From contig CANJLC010000013.1 of NCBI GenBank assembly GCA_947475445.1, positions 1-55,994 on the forward strand: DNA of 55,994 nt, given 5' to 3'. Below the pieces are notes generated by a model, which did no database searches, had not been told where the DNA came from, and worked only from the letters and a program-made list of their open reading frames with translations. Source of the stretch: Alphaproteobacteria bacterium (GTDB lineage: Bacteria; Pseudomonadota; Alphaproteobacteria; Micropepsales; Micropepsaceae). Position 1 is the first letter of the stretch. Each line of letters begins with the position of its first letter. Below, piece after piece: positions 46,738 to 55,760 of this stretch. The position numbers were made by a program, and so were the translations under genes.

Positions 46738-48525
46738 ATGCGAAAATTTTCAAAGGCCTGGGTTGCGGCCGGCGCGGTCATCGCCGCTGCAGCTTTTGTG
46801 TATCAGGCCCAGGCCCAGTCCGGGGATTCGGCCCTGAGCCCGCCTTACAATCCGGAAAGCTGGAGCACGCCTGACTATCCGGTTCGCGTTCTTCCTCCCG
46901 AGGCGGCGCCTTACAAGGACATCGATGGCCATCGTCTGCATGGCTATGTCCAGGACTTGGCGAAAATCTCCGAACGATTCCGCGACAATGGCAATCCGCA
47001 ATTCTGGGGCCGCATCATCAGTTCGCCTGCGGAACATGAAACCGCAGACTATATCGCCACCAAATTCAAGGAATTCGGCCTGTCCGACGTTCACGTCCAG
47101 ACGGTCGCCATTCCGGTGCCGCAATGGGCGCCCAAATCCTGGACCGTCTCGCTTGAGGCGGGAGGCCAGTCGGTCAAGATGACCTCTGCCCAGCCGCCCT
47201 ATGGCACGTCCTCCACCCACGGAAAGACGCTGGACCTGCCGGTTGTCTATGTCGGCGCGGGCACGGAAGCGGACTATCTGGGCAAGGACGTCAAGGGCAA
47301 GGCCGTGATCTTCTTCAGAAGCGAGGAGTGGAGCACCCACGCCGTCAGCGGCCTGCAATATGGCGCCGGTGACGTGAAGCAGGCCATCGACCGCGGCGCG
47401 GCGCTCGTCATGACGTCGGATACCCGTGGCGGCAACTTCCATATCCAGTCCTATCAGTCCAGCGACCGTGACGTGCCGATCTTCCAGATGGGCACTGAGG
47501 ACGCCGTGGCGATCCGCGATGCGGTTGCCAAGGGTGGCCTGGAAAATCCTCCGCATATCAAGGCCAACATCGATGCGACATGGGAATCCGGCCGCACGGA
47601 AAAGATCACCTGGGGCACCCTGCCGGGCATGACGGATGAAGTCATCTACATGACCGCGCATCATGACGGCTGGTTCGATGCCGCGAATGATGACGGCACC
47701 GGCGTCGCCACCGAGATGGGCCTGGCCGAGCATTTCGCCAAGATTCCCAAGGAACAGCGTAAGCGCACCATCGTCTTCATCAGCGAAGCCGGTCACCACA
47801 ACTACATCACCATGGGTGACAAGAACCAGCAGGGCGCGTTCGGCACCTGGTGGCTGTATCTGAACATGGAACGGAAAAATCTTTTCCCGAAAACCGCCCT
47901 GTTCATCAACAACGAGCATACGGCAATCGCGGCCACTCACGCGGGCACGACCGGACGGACGGATACCGGCGAGCCGATGTGGTGGTACGCCGGCGGCCCG
48001 TCGCGTTCCAATCTGACCAAGATCGCGCTGGATTCCTGGCATATGTTCGGCGTGCCGCTGTTCATCGAGCCGACCTGCCCGGCGGGCTCCGAGCGGGGGA
48101 AGTTCTATAACTTCAAGATCAATGCGGCAGACCCCAAGTCCGAGACGGTCAACTACCGTTGCCGCGGCGTTTCGGGCGAGCTGGCGGAACTGGGTGAATG
48201 GTGGAAGATCGTGCCCAGCATCGCCGTCCAGGGCAGCAACTTCACCACCATGCACACCAGCCAGGACACACCTGCGACCATTCCGTGGACGGGCCTGCAG
48301 GGCGCAACCCAGGCCTATGCGAGGATAATCGATGAAGTGAACAAGCTGCCCATCACCGACCTTCAGCGGCCGGCGGAAGCCACGGACAAAAAGGCGGTCT
48401 TCCCGATGTGCGAGGCGTGGCTCAATGACACGTCGAAGCGCTGCATGACGCCCGTAGACGAATGCAAGAACTTCCAGAAGTACTATCCCTGGGAAAGCTG
48501 CGCGCCGACCGCAATGAAGGACTAG
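46738..48525 (+). CDS. Exported M28-family metallopeptidase with PA domain
   Basis: This 595-residue protein has a signal peptide (1-27). An inserted PA domain sits near residues 150-270 and the M28 core from 290: MTAHHDGWFDAANDDGTG supplies His and Asp, and FISEAGHHN stands where the EE dyad is expected, so the second Glu is Ala. Later ligands lie in INNEHT and TTMHTSQDTP. Four to six cysteines near the C-terminus (CEAW, RCMTPVDECKN, ESCAP) suggest disulfides. AGGGGG precedes the ATG by 7 nt. It probably trims peptides outside the cytoplasm; the altered dyad leaves activity open. Confidence 0.85.
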   Translation: MRKFSKAWVAAGAVIAAAAFVYQAQAQSGDSALSPPYNPESWSTPDYPVRVLPPEAAPYKDIDGHRLHGYVQDLAKISERFRDNGNPQFWGRIISSPAEHETADYIATKFKEFGLSDVHVQTVAIPVPQWAPKSWTVSLEAGGQSVKMTSAQPPYGTSSTHGKTLDLPVVYVGAGTEADYLGKDVKGKAVIFFRSEEWSTHAVSGLQYGAGDVKQAIDRGAALVMTSDTRGGNFHIQSYQSSDRDVPIFQMGTEDAVAIRDAVAKGGLENPPHIKANIDATWESGRTEKITWGTLPGMTDEVIYMTAHHDGWFDAANDDGTGVATEMGLAEHFAKIPKEQRKRTIVFISEAGHHNYITMGDKNQQGAFGTWWLYLNMERKNLFPKTALFINNEHTAIAATHAGTTGRTDTGEPMWWYAGGPSRSNLTKIALDSWHMFGVPLFIEPTCPAGSERGKFYNFKINAADPKSETVNYRCRGVSGELAELGEWWKIVPSIAVQGSNFTTMHTSQDTPATIPWTGLQGATQAYARIIDEVNKLPITDLQRPAEATDKKAVFPMCEAWLNDTSKRCMTPVDECKNFQKYYPWESCAPTAMKD

Positions 48526-48551
48526 GCCGCTTTAGGGTCCAAGCCTGAAAA

Positions 48552-48583
48552 AAGCCCCGCCAGCATTGCTGGCGGGGCTTTTT
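48552..48583 (+). terminator. Intrinsic terminator after the M28 gene
   Basis: A perfect 13 bp stem AAGCCCCGCCAGC/GCTGGCGGGGCTT with loop ATT is followed by TTT. It is one of the strongest terminators in the window. Confidence 0.93.
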
Positions 48584-48615
48584 GTTTCACGGGCGTGGTG
48601 TCGTGACCCGCCTTG

Positions 48616-48727
48616 CTACGGCCGGTTCGTACCCGGCATGCGCTCAGAGCCGTCTAGGAGCTGGACAGCGAAGGCGCTGCCCGTGATCCCCACCATCCAG
48701 GTACCGGCGGCGGTCACCATGATGACC
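48616..48727 (-). pseudogene. C-terminal scar of a third CMD-like paralog
   Basis: The minus strand reads EVIMVTAAGTWMVGITGSAF, then AVQLLDGSERMPGTNRP and a stop. This is nearly the same as the last 37 residues of the two intact paralogs (MVSASGYWMVGITGSTF, then AVQLPDGSERMPGTNRP). It has no start and no upstream domain. It begins at once after the stop of the DUF6351 gene, whose TGA overlaps its first bases. It is a remnant left by recombination or by insertion of the DUF6351 gene. Confidence 0.85.
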
Positions 48728-50857
48728 TCAGTACGAAAGCCAGGTCTTTTGATTTTGCTGATCGACGCCCGGCTTGCTCCAGTCGCAAACGCCGCCCGGA
48801 AAAATCGCCTGGAGCCGCGCCTTGTCGGCATCGCTGACCGGCACCTTGTAATCGGCCATATCGATGGGCTTCAACTGGCATTTGATCACGTCGATGGCCA
48901 TAGGCGAACCTGCCACCATGCGGGGGCTGGGGAACGCAGGATAAAGCGTGTTGCACTGCCCGCTACCGAAAACCTGCGGCTCGGCGATGCGCTCGCCCGT
49001 TTGCGTGTAACATGCGTCGGTCAGGTCGGCGGGCCTGGCGCGTGTGATCCTTGCCATCACCGGATCTTTCGAATTGTCCTTGGAAAGATTGGTCAGCCAC
49101 GCATCCATTTGATCGATTGCGAAGTCATCCACCTTGGAAGCGTCGCCCCTGGCAACCAGCATAACTTCGTTGCCAAGTGTACCGTTGGCCTTTTGCAGGC
49201 GATCGCGCAAGGCAAATGACCAGAATTTCAGATGGTGATCGCCGCCCGCCTTCAGGTCTCCGGCGGGAACCAGATGCCGGAGGTCGATGATCGGAACCTG
49301 CGACAGCCCGGCCCCGGTCGCCACCCGGCCGGTTTGGTAGGCGATATGCAGCGCATCGGGATCCGCGACAGTGCGGGCCGGGACAAAGTGGTCATCATTG
49401 TCCAACCCGCCAATATCCTGGTTCATGTCGAGAAACTGCGTCAGGGAAATCTTGCCGGCGTTGAGTGCCGCCAGGCCATATTGGACTCCCGTATTGTCGA
49501 TCGCGCGGCGCGCGAAGCCCGTGGCGGGATCGCGGCCATACACGTTTGCGGCGTGGTCATACGCGTCGCAGCGCACACCCTTGGGGTTGGTCTTGGGATC
49601 GTAGCGCAAATCCTCCGCCAGCTGCCTTGGACAATAGGCAACGGGATCGATGCGCGTGCCTTCGATCGCTCCGTGATATAGACTCGCCACTTGGGCGACA
49701 CCGCCGATGGCCTGCTTCTGTTCGGGCGTGAGGCCATTGCCGATCTTGGTGAAATAGTTGGAGAGGAGCTGCGCGTCGGTCAGGTACTGCACCGTGCTGT
49801 TGATGTCCGGGAATGTAGCGGCCGGAATAATTCCGTCGAGCACGCCGGGATAGTTTCCGGCGGTTTGAAGCTGCTGATAGGAGCCGCCCGAGCTGCCACG
49901 TGAGAATGTGAAAGCCGGCTTGCCATAGGCCTTTATGAAACGCTCTTTCGTCATCGCCGCGGTTTCCGAGGCGATCAGATCGTTGCAATTGTTGCCGAAC
50001 ACATTGAGCGTGGAGGACACCTCGGCATAACCCTTGCCTACGACATTATCATTGACCACGCTTCCAAGTCCGATGCTGACACCTTGGCGGTACCACCCGG
50101 TCACACAGCCGCCACCGAAGGAATAAAGCAGGCGCTTGTTCCATGCCGCAGGCGGCGCGAAGGGCCCGGGTTCGGGCTCCTTGGTGGGATCACTCAGGAC
50201 GGCGAATTCATAGATGCCGCGGTTGATCGTGCCTGTTTCGATGCGAACGATGTACGGAACCTTCAGTCCGGTCGTGGTGGTCGTATACGCGACGTCGGGA
50301 GGAAGCTTTTTGAGATTCAGCATGGGCTTCATGCCGCCGATGGCTTGGTCGGCGGGAAGCGAGGTTTGTATCGTCTTGTAAACATACGTGACGATCGTTT
50401 TCACGGAACAATTGGCATCGATCGGCGGACCGAGCAGCTCTCCACTGGGGAGCCTGAAGTCCTGGGTCTGGCAGGCGAAGGGTTGTTCCTGCGGTCCGGA
50501 AAAAAGCGGGCCGGTAATGGGATGATTCTTCAGCGTGACCTGTGCCGCGGGACGGCCGCCCGCCTTTCCCCCGGTGAAAACCTGGAGGGAATTGTCACCC
50601 AGCTTCAGCCCAGTCACCAGGCCGCTGCCGGCGTGGAAGGTGGAGGTCACGTCCTGGCCGTTCAGTTGAATCAGGGCGCCCGCCGGCGCGTCGACTTGCA
50701 CTAGCGCATCGCCACCAGAGACCATGTCGGGACGGCTGGAAAGCACGGATATTTGAACGCCCGGGTCCGCAGCGCGAACCGCGCCGGGCGTCGCTGCGAC
50801 CGCGCCCAAGGAACAGACGGAAAAGAACAGAATCTTGCTGAAGGTTCTATTTTTCAC
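48728..50857 (-). CDS. Exported DUF6351-family putative hydrolase
   Basis: This 709-residue protein starts at GTG 50857, with GAGAGGA upstream, followed by a signal peptide (KNRTFSKILFFSVCSLGAVAA). An Ig-like N-terminal part (VQISVLSSRPDMVSGGDALVQV, LIQLNGQDVT) leads to an alpha/beta-hydrolase-like region with FSRGSSGGSYQQ (nucleophile Ser) and later HLKFWSFALRD. This matches DUF6351, secreted proteins of unknown activity. Several cysteines suggest disulfides. It sits directly against a CMD scar and after the CMD array, so it seems to have joined this locus by recombination. Substrate unknown. Confidence 0.82.
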   Translation of the reverse strand: MKNRTFSKILFFSVCSLGAVAATPGAVRAADPGVQISVLSSRPDMVSGGDALVQVDAPAGALIQLNGQDVTSTFHAGSGLVTGLKLGDNSLQVFTGGKAGGRPAAQVTLKNHPITGPLFSGPQEQPFACQTQDFRLPSGELLGPPIDANCSVKTIVTYVYKTIQTSLPADQAIGGMKPMLNLKKLPPDVAYTTTTTGLKVPYIVRIETGTINRGIYEFAVLSDPTKEPEPGPFAPPAAWNKRLLYSFGGGCVTGWYRQGVSIGLGSVVNDNVVGKGYAEVSSTLNVFGNNCNDLIASETAAMTKERFIKAYGKPAFTFSRGSSGGSYQQLQTAGNYPGVLDGIIPAATFPDINSTVQYLTDAQLLSNYFTKIGNGLTPEQKQAIGGVAQVASLYHGAIEGTRIDPVAYCPRQLAEDLRYDPKTNPKGVRCDAYDHAANVYGRDPATGFARRAIDNTGVQYGLAALNAGKISLTQFLDMNQDIGGLDNDDHFVPARTVADPDALHIAYQTGRVATGAGLSQVPIIDLRHLVPAGDLKAGGDHHLKFWSFALRDRLQKANGTLGNEVMLVARGDASKVDDFAIDQMDAWLTNLSKDNSKDPVMARITRARPADLTDACYTQTGERIAEPQVFGSGQCNTLYPAFPSPRMVAGSPMAIDVIKCQLKPIDMADYKVPVSDADKARLQAIFPGGVCDWSKPGVDQQNQKTWLSY

Positions 50858-50942
50858 GATGAATCCTCTCAATAACATGCAAGCAAGCCTTACCTGGCCG
50901 GGCATCGGCAAGGTGAGGTTTTTGCCGTATCTGCATAAGCGC

Positions 50943-52145
50943 CTACGGCCGGTTGGTGCCCGGCATGCGTTCAGAGCCGTCCGGCAGCTGGACGGCGAAG
51001 GTGCTGCCCGTAATGCCCACCATCCAGTAACCGGAAGCCGACACCATGATGTCGAGGATCTGCTGGTCGCTGTAATGTGCCTTCATGGCCTTCCAGGTTG
51101 CATCCGAAACCTTGTCATAGGCGAAGATTTCGTCGGCCGTCTTGATGAGGCTGGCTTCCTTCGCGCTCCAGCCGGCCGTGCCGGGCTTGGTCAGCCGCGT
51201 GATTTCCTCGTCGGTCATTTCCTTCTTTGCCCGCGCGCCGGCGACATGCACGGAATAAGGGAAGTCGCCCATGGCCTGATGGGTGATCCTGAGGATCGCC
51301 ATGTCTTTTTCGCGGTCGGTGATGGAAGTGTGGGTGCGGATATGTTCGGACTGGATCTGGCGCGGCTCGAACAGGCCCTTGCTGTGGGCGTAGGTGATAT
51401 AGAGGCGGTTGATTTCCTTGCCGGTGCGCTTGGGATCGAACACCCGGTAGATGTCGTCCGTGAAGTCCTTCGGCGCAATCTGGGGAATACGCGCCGTGCC
51501 CAGCGCCTGGTGCCAGCGCTTTCCAACCGGGGGATGCGGCGCCATGCTGGGAAGGCGAGCCGTATTGCCGGCATCTGGCTCAATTCCGAAGCTGTTGTAG
51601 AGCGCGGCGAATTGCATCATGTCGGTGACGGTGAAGGTCGCATCCACCAGCTGGTCGCGGCGCAGTGCCTTGGCCATGACAGCCCAGGCCGGTCCGCTGA
51701 TGAAGGAATCCTTGTGCAGGTCATCGGCGGCGCGCAGCAAGGCGGCTTCCAGCGGGCTCCAGCCCTTCGCATCCGGGCCTTGCGCGATGCGCGCGATTTC
51801 GGCGTCGGACAGGCCGGCAGCCTTGGCGCGCGGCACGTCATACGACCACATATACTGCGAGGAACAGTTCCAGGCCGTGCGCAGGGTCAGGAGCTCGCGC
51901 TGCCGCGCCGTTATCGTGGAATCCGCCATGAGGAAACCGGCTAGGGGATAGATGCCGCGGACGAGTTGCGGAAACCGGATGAAGGTAGCCAGCGCGTTGC
52001 CGCCGGGGCCCTTGGAAAACTGCGCCGCCACGGCCTTCTGTTCGGCGCTCCAGGCGCTTTTCGGCAGCGGCGCGATTTTCGGCGCGGCCATGGCGCTTGT
52101 GGCGCCCATCAAAAGGGCCGCACCCAAAAGAAGAATCCGTCGCAT
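50943..52145 (-). CDS. Exported two-domain carboxymuconolactone decarboxylase-like protein, copy 1
   Basis: This 400-residue protein has a signal peptide (1-20) and two CMD/AhpD-like domains. The first, around residues 78-165, has RQRELLTLRTAWNC, YDVPRAKAAGLSDAEIARIA and WSPLEAALLRAADDLH. The second, around 285-385, has REKDMAILRITHQAMGDFPY, HVAGARAK and EASLIKTADEI. There is no CxxC as in AhpD; the first domain has one Cys (NCSSQYMW). The export signal is unusual for this fold. It is nearly identical to the tandem copy at 52184, 38 bp upstream on the same strand. Confidence 0.85.
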   Translation of the reverse strand: MRRILLLGAALLMGATSAMAAPKIAPLPKSAWSAEQKAVAAQFSKGPGGNALATFIRFPQLVRGIYPLAGFLMADSTITARQRELLTLRTAWNCSSQYMWSYDVPRAKAAGLSDAEIARIAQGPDAKGWSPLEAALLRAADDLHKDSFISGPAWAVMAKALRRDQLVDATFTVTDMMQFAALYNSFGIEPDAGNTARLPSMAPHPPVGKRWHQALGTARIPQIAPKDFTDDIYRVFDPKRTGKEINRLYITYAHSKGLFEPRQIQSEHIRTHTSITDREKDMAILRITHQAMGDFPYSVHVAGARAKKEMTDEEITRLTKPGTAGWSAKEASLIKTADEIFAYDKVSDATWKAMKAHYSDQQILDIMVSASGYWMVGITGSTFAVQLPDGSERMPGTNRP

Positions 52146-52183
52146 GATGCTTTCCCCTGTCGGTTAAATCCGTCGTCGCTTCG

Positions 52184-53386
52184 CTACGGCCGGTTCGTGT
52201 CCGGCATGCGTTCAGAGCCGTCCGGCAACTGGACAGCGAATGTGTTGCCCGTCGCCCCCACCATCCAGTAACCGGAGGCGGACACCATGATATCGAGAAT
52301 CTGGTTATCGCTGTAACCCGCCGCCTTCAGCGCGTTCCAGGCTTCATCCGAAACCTTGTCCCTGGCGAAGATGTCGTCGGCCGCCGTGATCAGAGCGGCT
52401 TCCTTCGCGCTGAAGCCGGCCGTGCCGGGCTTGGCCAGCCGCGCGATTTCCTCGGAACTTATCTCCTTGTCGCGGGCGCCGGCGACGTGCACGGAGTAGG
52501 GAAAATCGCCCATGGCCTGATGGGTGATGCGCAGGATCGCCATGTCCTTTTCGCGTGAGCTTATGGTGGCTTTGCTGTTGATATAGCCGGACTGGATCTG
52601 GCGCGGCTCGAACAGGCCCTTGCTGTGGGCGTAGGTGATGTAGAGGCGGTTGATTTCCCTGCCTGTGCGCTTGGGGTCGAACACCCGGTAGATGTCGTCG
52701 GTGAAATCCTTCGGCTCGATCTGCGGAATGCGCGCCGTGCCCAACGCCTGGTGCCAGCGCTTGCCCGCGGGGGGATGCGGCGCCATGCTGGGAAGGCGCG
52801 CATTATTGCCGGCATCCGGCTCGATGCCGATGCTGTTGTAGAGCGCGGCGAACTGCATCATGTCGGTTACGGTGAAGGTGGCATCCACCAGCTGATCACG
52901 GCGGAATTCTTTGGCCATGACGTCCCAAACCGGCTGGCTGATAAAGCTATCCTTGTGAATGTCGTCAGCGGCGCGCAGCAGGGCGGCCTCTAGCGGCGAC
53001 CACCCTTTCGCATCCGGGCCTTGCGCGATGCGCGCGATCTCGGCGTCGGAAATTCCGGCGGCCTTGGCGCGCGGCACGTCATACGACCACATATACTGCG
53101 AGGAGCAATTCCAGGCCGTGCGCAGGGTCAGGAGCTCGCGCTGGCGCGGCGTGATCGTGGAATCCGCCATGAGATAGCCGGCTAGGGGATAGGTGCCGCG
53201 AACCAATTCCGGGAAATTGATGAAGGTCGCCAGGGCATTTCCGCCTGGCCCCTTGGAAAATTTGGCGGCCACCTCGCGCTGTTCGGCGGTCCAGGCGCTT
53301 TGCGGCACAGGCGCGATTTTCGGCGCGGCCATGGCGGCAGTGGCTGTGAAAACAAATGCCGCGCCTAAAAGAAATATCCGTCGCAT
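52184..53386 (-). CDS. Exported two-domain carboxymuconolactone decarboxylase-like protein, copy 2
   Basis: This protein is 400 residues, exactly the length of copy 1, and aligns with it without gaps. Differences are scattered (for example PVPQSAWTAEQREVAAKF versus PLPKSAWSAEQKAVAAQF). It has the same signal peptide type and the same two domains. The ATG at 53386 follows GGGGAAACGTC; an upstream in-frame ATG would add 14 unconserved residues. The gene pair is a recent tandem duplication. The enzyme activity is unknown. Confidence 0.85.
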   Translation of the reverse strand: MRRIFLLGAAFVFTATAAMAAPKIAPVPQSAWTAEQREVAAKFSKGPGGNALATFINFPELVRGTYPLAGYLMADSTITPRQRELLTLRTAWNCSSQYMWSYDVPRAKAAGISDAEIARIAQGPDAKGWSPLEAALLRAADDIHKDSFISQPVWDVMAKEFRRDQLVDATFTVTDMMQFAALYNSIGIEPDAGNNARLPSMAPHPPAGKRWHQALGTARIPQIEPKDFTDDIYRVFDPKRTGREINRLYITYAHSKGLFEPRQIQSGYINSKATISSREKDMAILRITHQAMGDFPYSVHVAGARDKEISSEEIARLAKPGTAGFSAKEAALITAADDIFARDKVSDEAWNALKAAGYSDNQILDIMVSASGYWMVGATGNTFAVQLPDGSERMPDTNRP

Positions 53387-53447
53387 GACGTTTCCCCTGT
53401 GTGCCGGCTTTGAAGTGCCAGCCTTCATATGGAATGCAAAAATGCGA

Positions 53448-53473
53448 AGGCCGGCGTCTTGTAACGCCGGCCT
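53448..53473 (-). terminator. Terminator of the sugar dehydrogenase gene
   Basis: A perfect 10 bp stem AGGCCGGCGT/ACGCCGGCCT with a 6 nt loop lies 13 bp after the stop of the minus-strand dehydrogenase and is followed on that strand by TCGCATTTTT. Confidence 0.75.
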
Positions 53474-53485
53474 GTCACAATCAGG

Positions 53486-54724
53486 CTATTTCGGGGTGAT
53501 GCGCCACAATGCGCCCTTGGCATCATCCTCGATTGCCCAGACCGCGCCATCCGGCGCGACCTGGATGTCGCGCATGCGATGGCCGACATTCCAATGCTCC
53601 GCCGGCGTGGCGCCGCCCTTGCCGTCAAACACCACGCGGTTGATGGACATGGAGGCCAGGCCGGTGACCAAGGCGCTGTTGTTCCAGTCCGGGAACATCT
53701 TGCCGTGATAGAAGGTCAGGCTGCCCGGCGCGATCACCGGGGTCCAGTAGATCACGGGCTTGACCAGGTCATCGCGCGTGTCTGGCGACGGGATCGGCTT
53801 CTTGCTGGTGGTGTCATTGAGGCCATAGGAAACCAGCGGCCAGCCGTAATTCTTGCCCTTTTCGATAAGGTTCAATTCATCGCCGCCGGTGGGGCCATGT
53901 TCGACTTCCCAAAGACGGCCCTGCGGATCGAAGGCAAGGCCATAGGGCGCGCGATGGCCCTTGGACCAGATTTCCGCGGGGGTCGTGTTCGGGCCCTTCA
54001 GGGTCACGGTGCCCGTGATCTTCATATTCTCCAGGGATTCCTGGGTGTCCGCCGGAAAGTCATATTGCGGCATGGTCGGGGTGCCGACCTTGCCTTCGCC
54101 CGGATTGCCCGGTGCGGGCTTGCCGTCCAGCGTCAGGCGGAAGATCTTGCCCTGCGGCACATTCTCATCCTGGGCAGGCGCCATGCGGAACTGGTCGCCG
54201 GCCGAGAGGAAGAGATATTTGCCGTCCGGCGAGAAAGCGATTTGCGCACCGAAATTGCCCTTCCGGATGTCCATCTTGTTGCCGACGCGCCAGATGACCT
54301 GGGGATTTTCCAGGGTGGCTGTATCGCCCTTGATCACCAGCTTGCCGCGGCCCAGCGCCATGCCGACATTCTCGCCGTCGCCGGCTTCGGTGTAGGTGTA
54401 GTAGATATTGTGATCGCTGGCGTATTTTGGCGACAGGGCAACGCCCATCATGCCGCCTTGGCCCTTTTTGACGACCTGGGGCAAGTTGGCGATTTTGATC
54501 TTTTCGCCCGTCTGCTTCACCAGCCAGAGCGGACCGACTTTCTCGGTGACCAGCAGGCGGCCATCGGGCAGGAACGCGATGCGCCAGGGGAATTCGAACG
54601 TCCCAACCTGCGTCATGGTGAAAGGCAGGTTGGTGTTGGGCTTGGCATCGCCATTCACCGCCGCGACCGCCGCGGTCGAGACAAGCGCAAGGGCAAGCGT
54701 CATTACTGATCTGGACGTTTTCAT
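53486..54724 (-). CDS. PQQ-dependent sugar dehydrogenase (aldose sugar dehydrogenase-like)
   Basis: This 412-residue exported beta-propeller of the YliI/Asd family has a signal peptide (1-21), FPWRIAFLPDGRLLVTEK, GQGGMMGVALSPKYA, HRAPYGLAFDPQGRLWEVEHG, then GGDELNLIEKGKNYGWPLVSYG and HRMRDIQVAPDGAVW. The GGDE/NYGWP block carries PQQ- and calcium-binding residues in this family. It should oxidise aldoses to lactones in the periplasm if PQQ is supplied. It lies upstream of the CMD pair on the same strand, with a terminator between. Confidence 0.92.
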   Translation of the reverse strand: MKTSRSVMTLALALVSTAAVAAVNGDAKPNTNLPFTMTQVGTFEFPWRIAFLPDGRLLVTEKVGPLWLVKQTGEKIKIANLPQVVKKGQGGMMGVALSPKYASDHNIYYTYTEAGDGENVGMALGRGKLVIKGDTATLENPQVIWRVGNKMDIRKGNFGAQIAFSPDGKYLFLSAGDQFRMAPAQDENVPQGKIFRLTLDGKPAPGNPGEGKVGTPTMPQYDFPADTQESLENMKITGTVTLKGPNTTPAEIWSKGHRAPYGLAFDPQGRLWEVEHGPTGGDELNLIEKGKNYGWPLVSYGLNDTTSKKPIPSPDTRDDLVKPVIYWTPVIAPGSLTFYHGKMFPDWNNSALVTGLASMSINRVVFDGKGGATPAEHWNVGHRMRDIQVAPDGAVWAIEDDAKGALWRITPK

Positions 54725-55577
54725 CGTTTCCCCGTTTATTTTTAAACCGACATTTCCAATTGGCCTGCCGACCCAGCCCCTTGGCGGGAGGATAGAACCT
54801 CCGCAAAGGGCTGGAAAGCGCAAAATGGCTGTATTTGGCCCTTCTCAGGCCCATTCACCCGTTATTCGGCTTCGGCGGATGGAATATTGCGGAAATACCT
54901 CATCAGCAATGGAGCGGCGGGCGGCAATCTATTGCGCGTGCGAAGAACGTTGACGAGGTCATGCCTGAAAGACACGCAGCGTTGCCTGCAGGAATGCGAC
55001 GCGTCTGCGAAATTCCATCTGCTGGAGATTTGTGCGCCGGCCGCGAAAGAAATTTGCAGCGCAGCGCATCACCAGGGCTAGAATCGGTCCGCGCTTCGCG
55101 CGGGCTAGTTGATCGGACTTTCGGAGCGCGTGTTGCCACTGCCGCGGGCCGCTCACTGCGCGCGGCCCTTTGCACGGCACCATCAAAAAAGCCCGCGCCT
55201 TCCGGCGCGGGCTTTTTTTGGATGGTGTAGGTGGGCATCCTATTCAAGGCATAAGGTGCCCTGATGAAACAACTATTTTTGTTCAGTCTTGGGGCTATAC
55301 CCCCAAGATGACCCCCAGACTTCAATCTGTTACCGTCGAAATGACGATACCGAACAGCGCTCTGTCTGCAACGGTGTGTGGTGGGATGCCCTTCCACCCG
55401 CCTCCATCAGAAAAGGATGGCCTCACCATCGTCAGGCTGAGGCGGTAATAGGCAGGCCCACCAAGTCCGCTGTGAGTGGGAGGGGTGGGGCGCAAAACGC
55501 GGAGGGGCCGGGGTGCTTCTCACCCATTGCCTATATCCCAAGACCCAGTTGGGAAAGCCGGGAAATTGGCGAAAACG
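54725..55577. other. Gene-poor stretch before the IS element
   Basis: I see no convincing gene here. A strong hairpin terminator lies at 55191-55219 with no clear gene before it, and an 8 bp inverted repeat TCTTGGGG/CCCCAAGA lies at 55287-55308. The short frame at 55308-55448 has no family resemblance and is left unassigned. Confidence 0.55.
55191..55219. terminator. Orphan intrinsic terminator
   Basis: The stem GCCCGCGCC/GGCGCGGGC with loop TTCC has an A-run on the left and seven T on the right, so it could act in both directions. No gene ends near it, which suggests a lost gene or an unseen transcript. Confidence 0.85.
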
Positions 55578-55760
55578 ATGGCGCGGTATTATGTTACCGC
55601 TATGGCTTCCCCAGCATGCTCAATTTGCCAGCGACCTGACCTACCAGACATCGACGCAGCACTGGCGGCGGGGACGACAATCATGGCTGCCGCTGCGCAC
55701 CATGGCGCGAGCAAATCGGCTCTGGGGCGGCACAAGCTCAACTGCTTAGCCCCTCAGCTT
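55578..55760 (+). pseudogene. Small Cys-containing DNA-binding-like protein, truncated by IS
   Basis: The ATG at 55578 (alternative 55602) opens a frame with ACSICQRPDLPDIDAAL, then AAGTTIMAAAAHHGASKSALGRHKLNCLAP. The CxxC start plus a helix-turn-helix-like IDxAL...G...IA..HG.SKS.L.RH pattern recalls small phage- or plasmid-type regulators with a terminase-small-subunit-like HTH. The frame then runs into the IS element at 55760, so the native C-terminus is lost. Confidence 0.6.

Noticed and set aside
54903..55397. 164-codon minus-strand frame
   Set aside because: It reads through the terminator hairpin at 55191-55219 and has no domain-like pattern.
55308..55448. Short plus-strand frame before the IS element
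   Set aside because: It has no recognisable pattern, no clear ribosome-binding site and crosses mixed-composition DNA.
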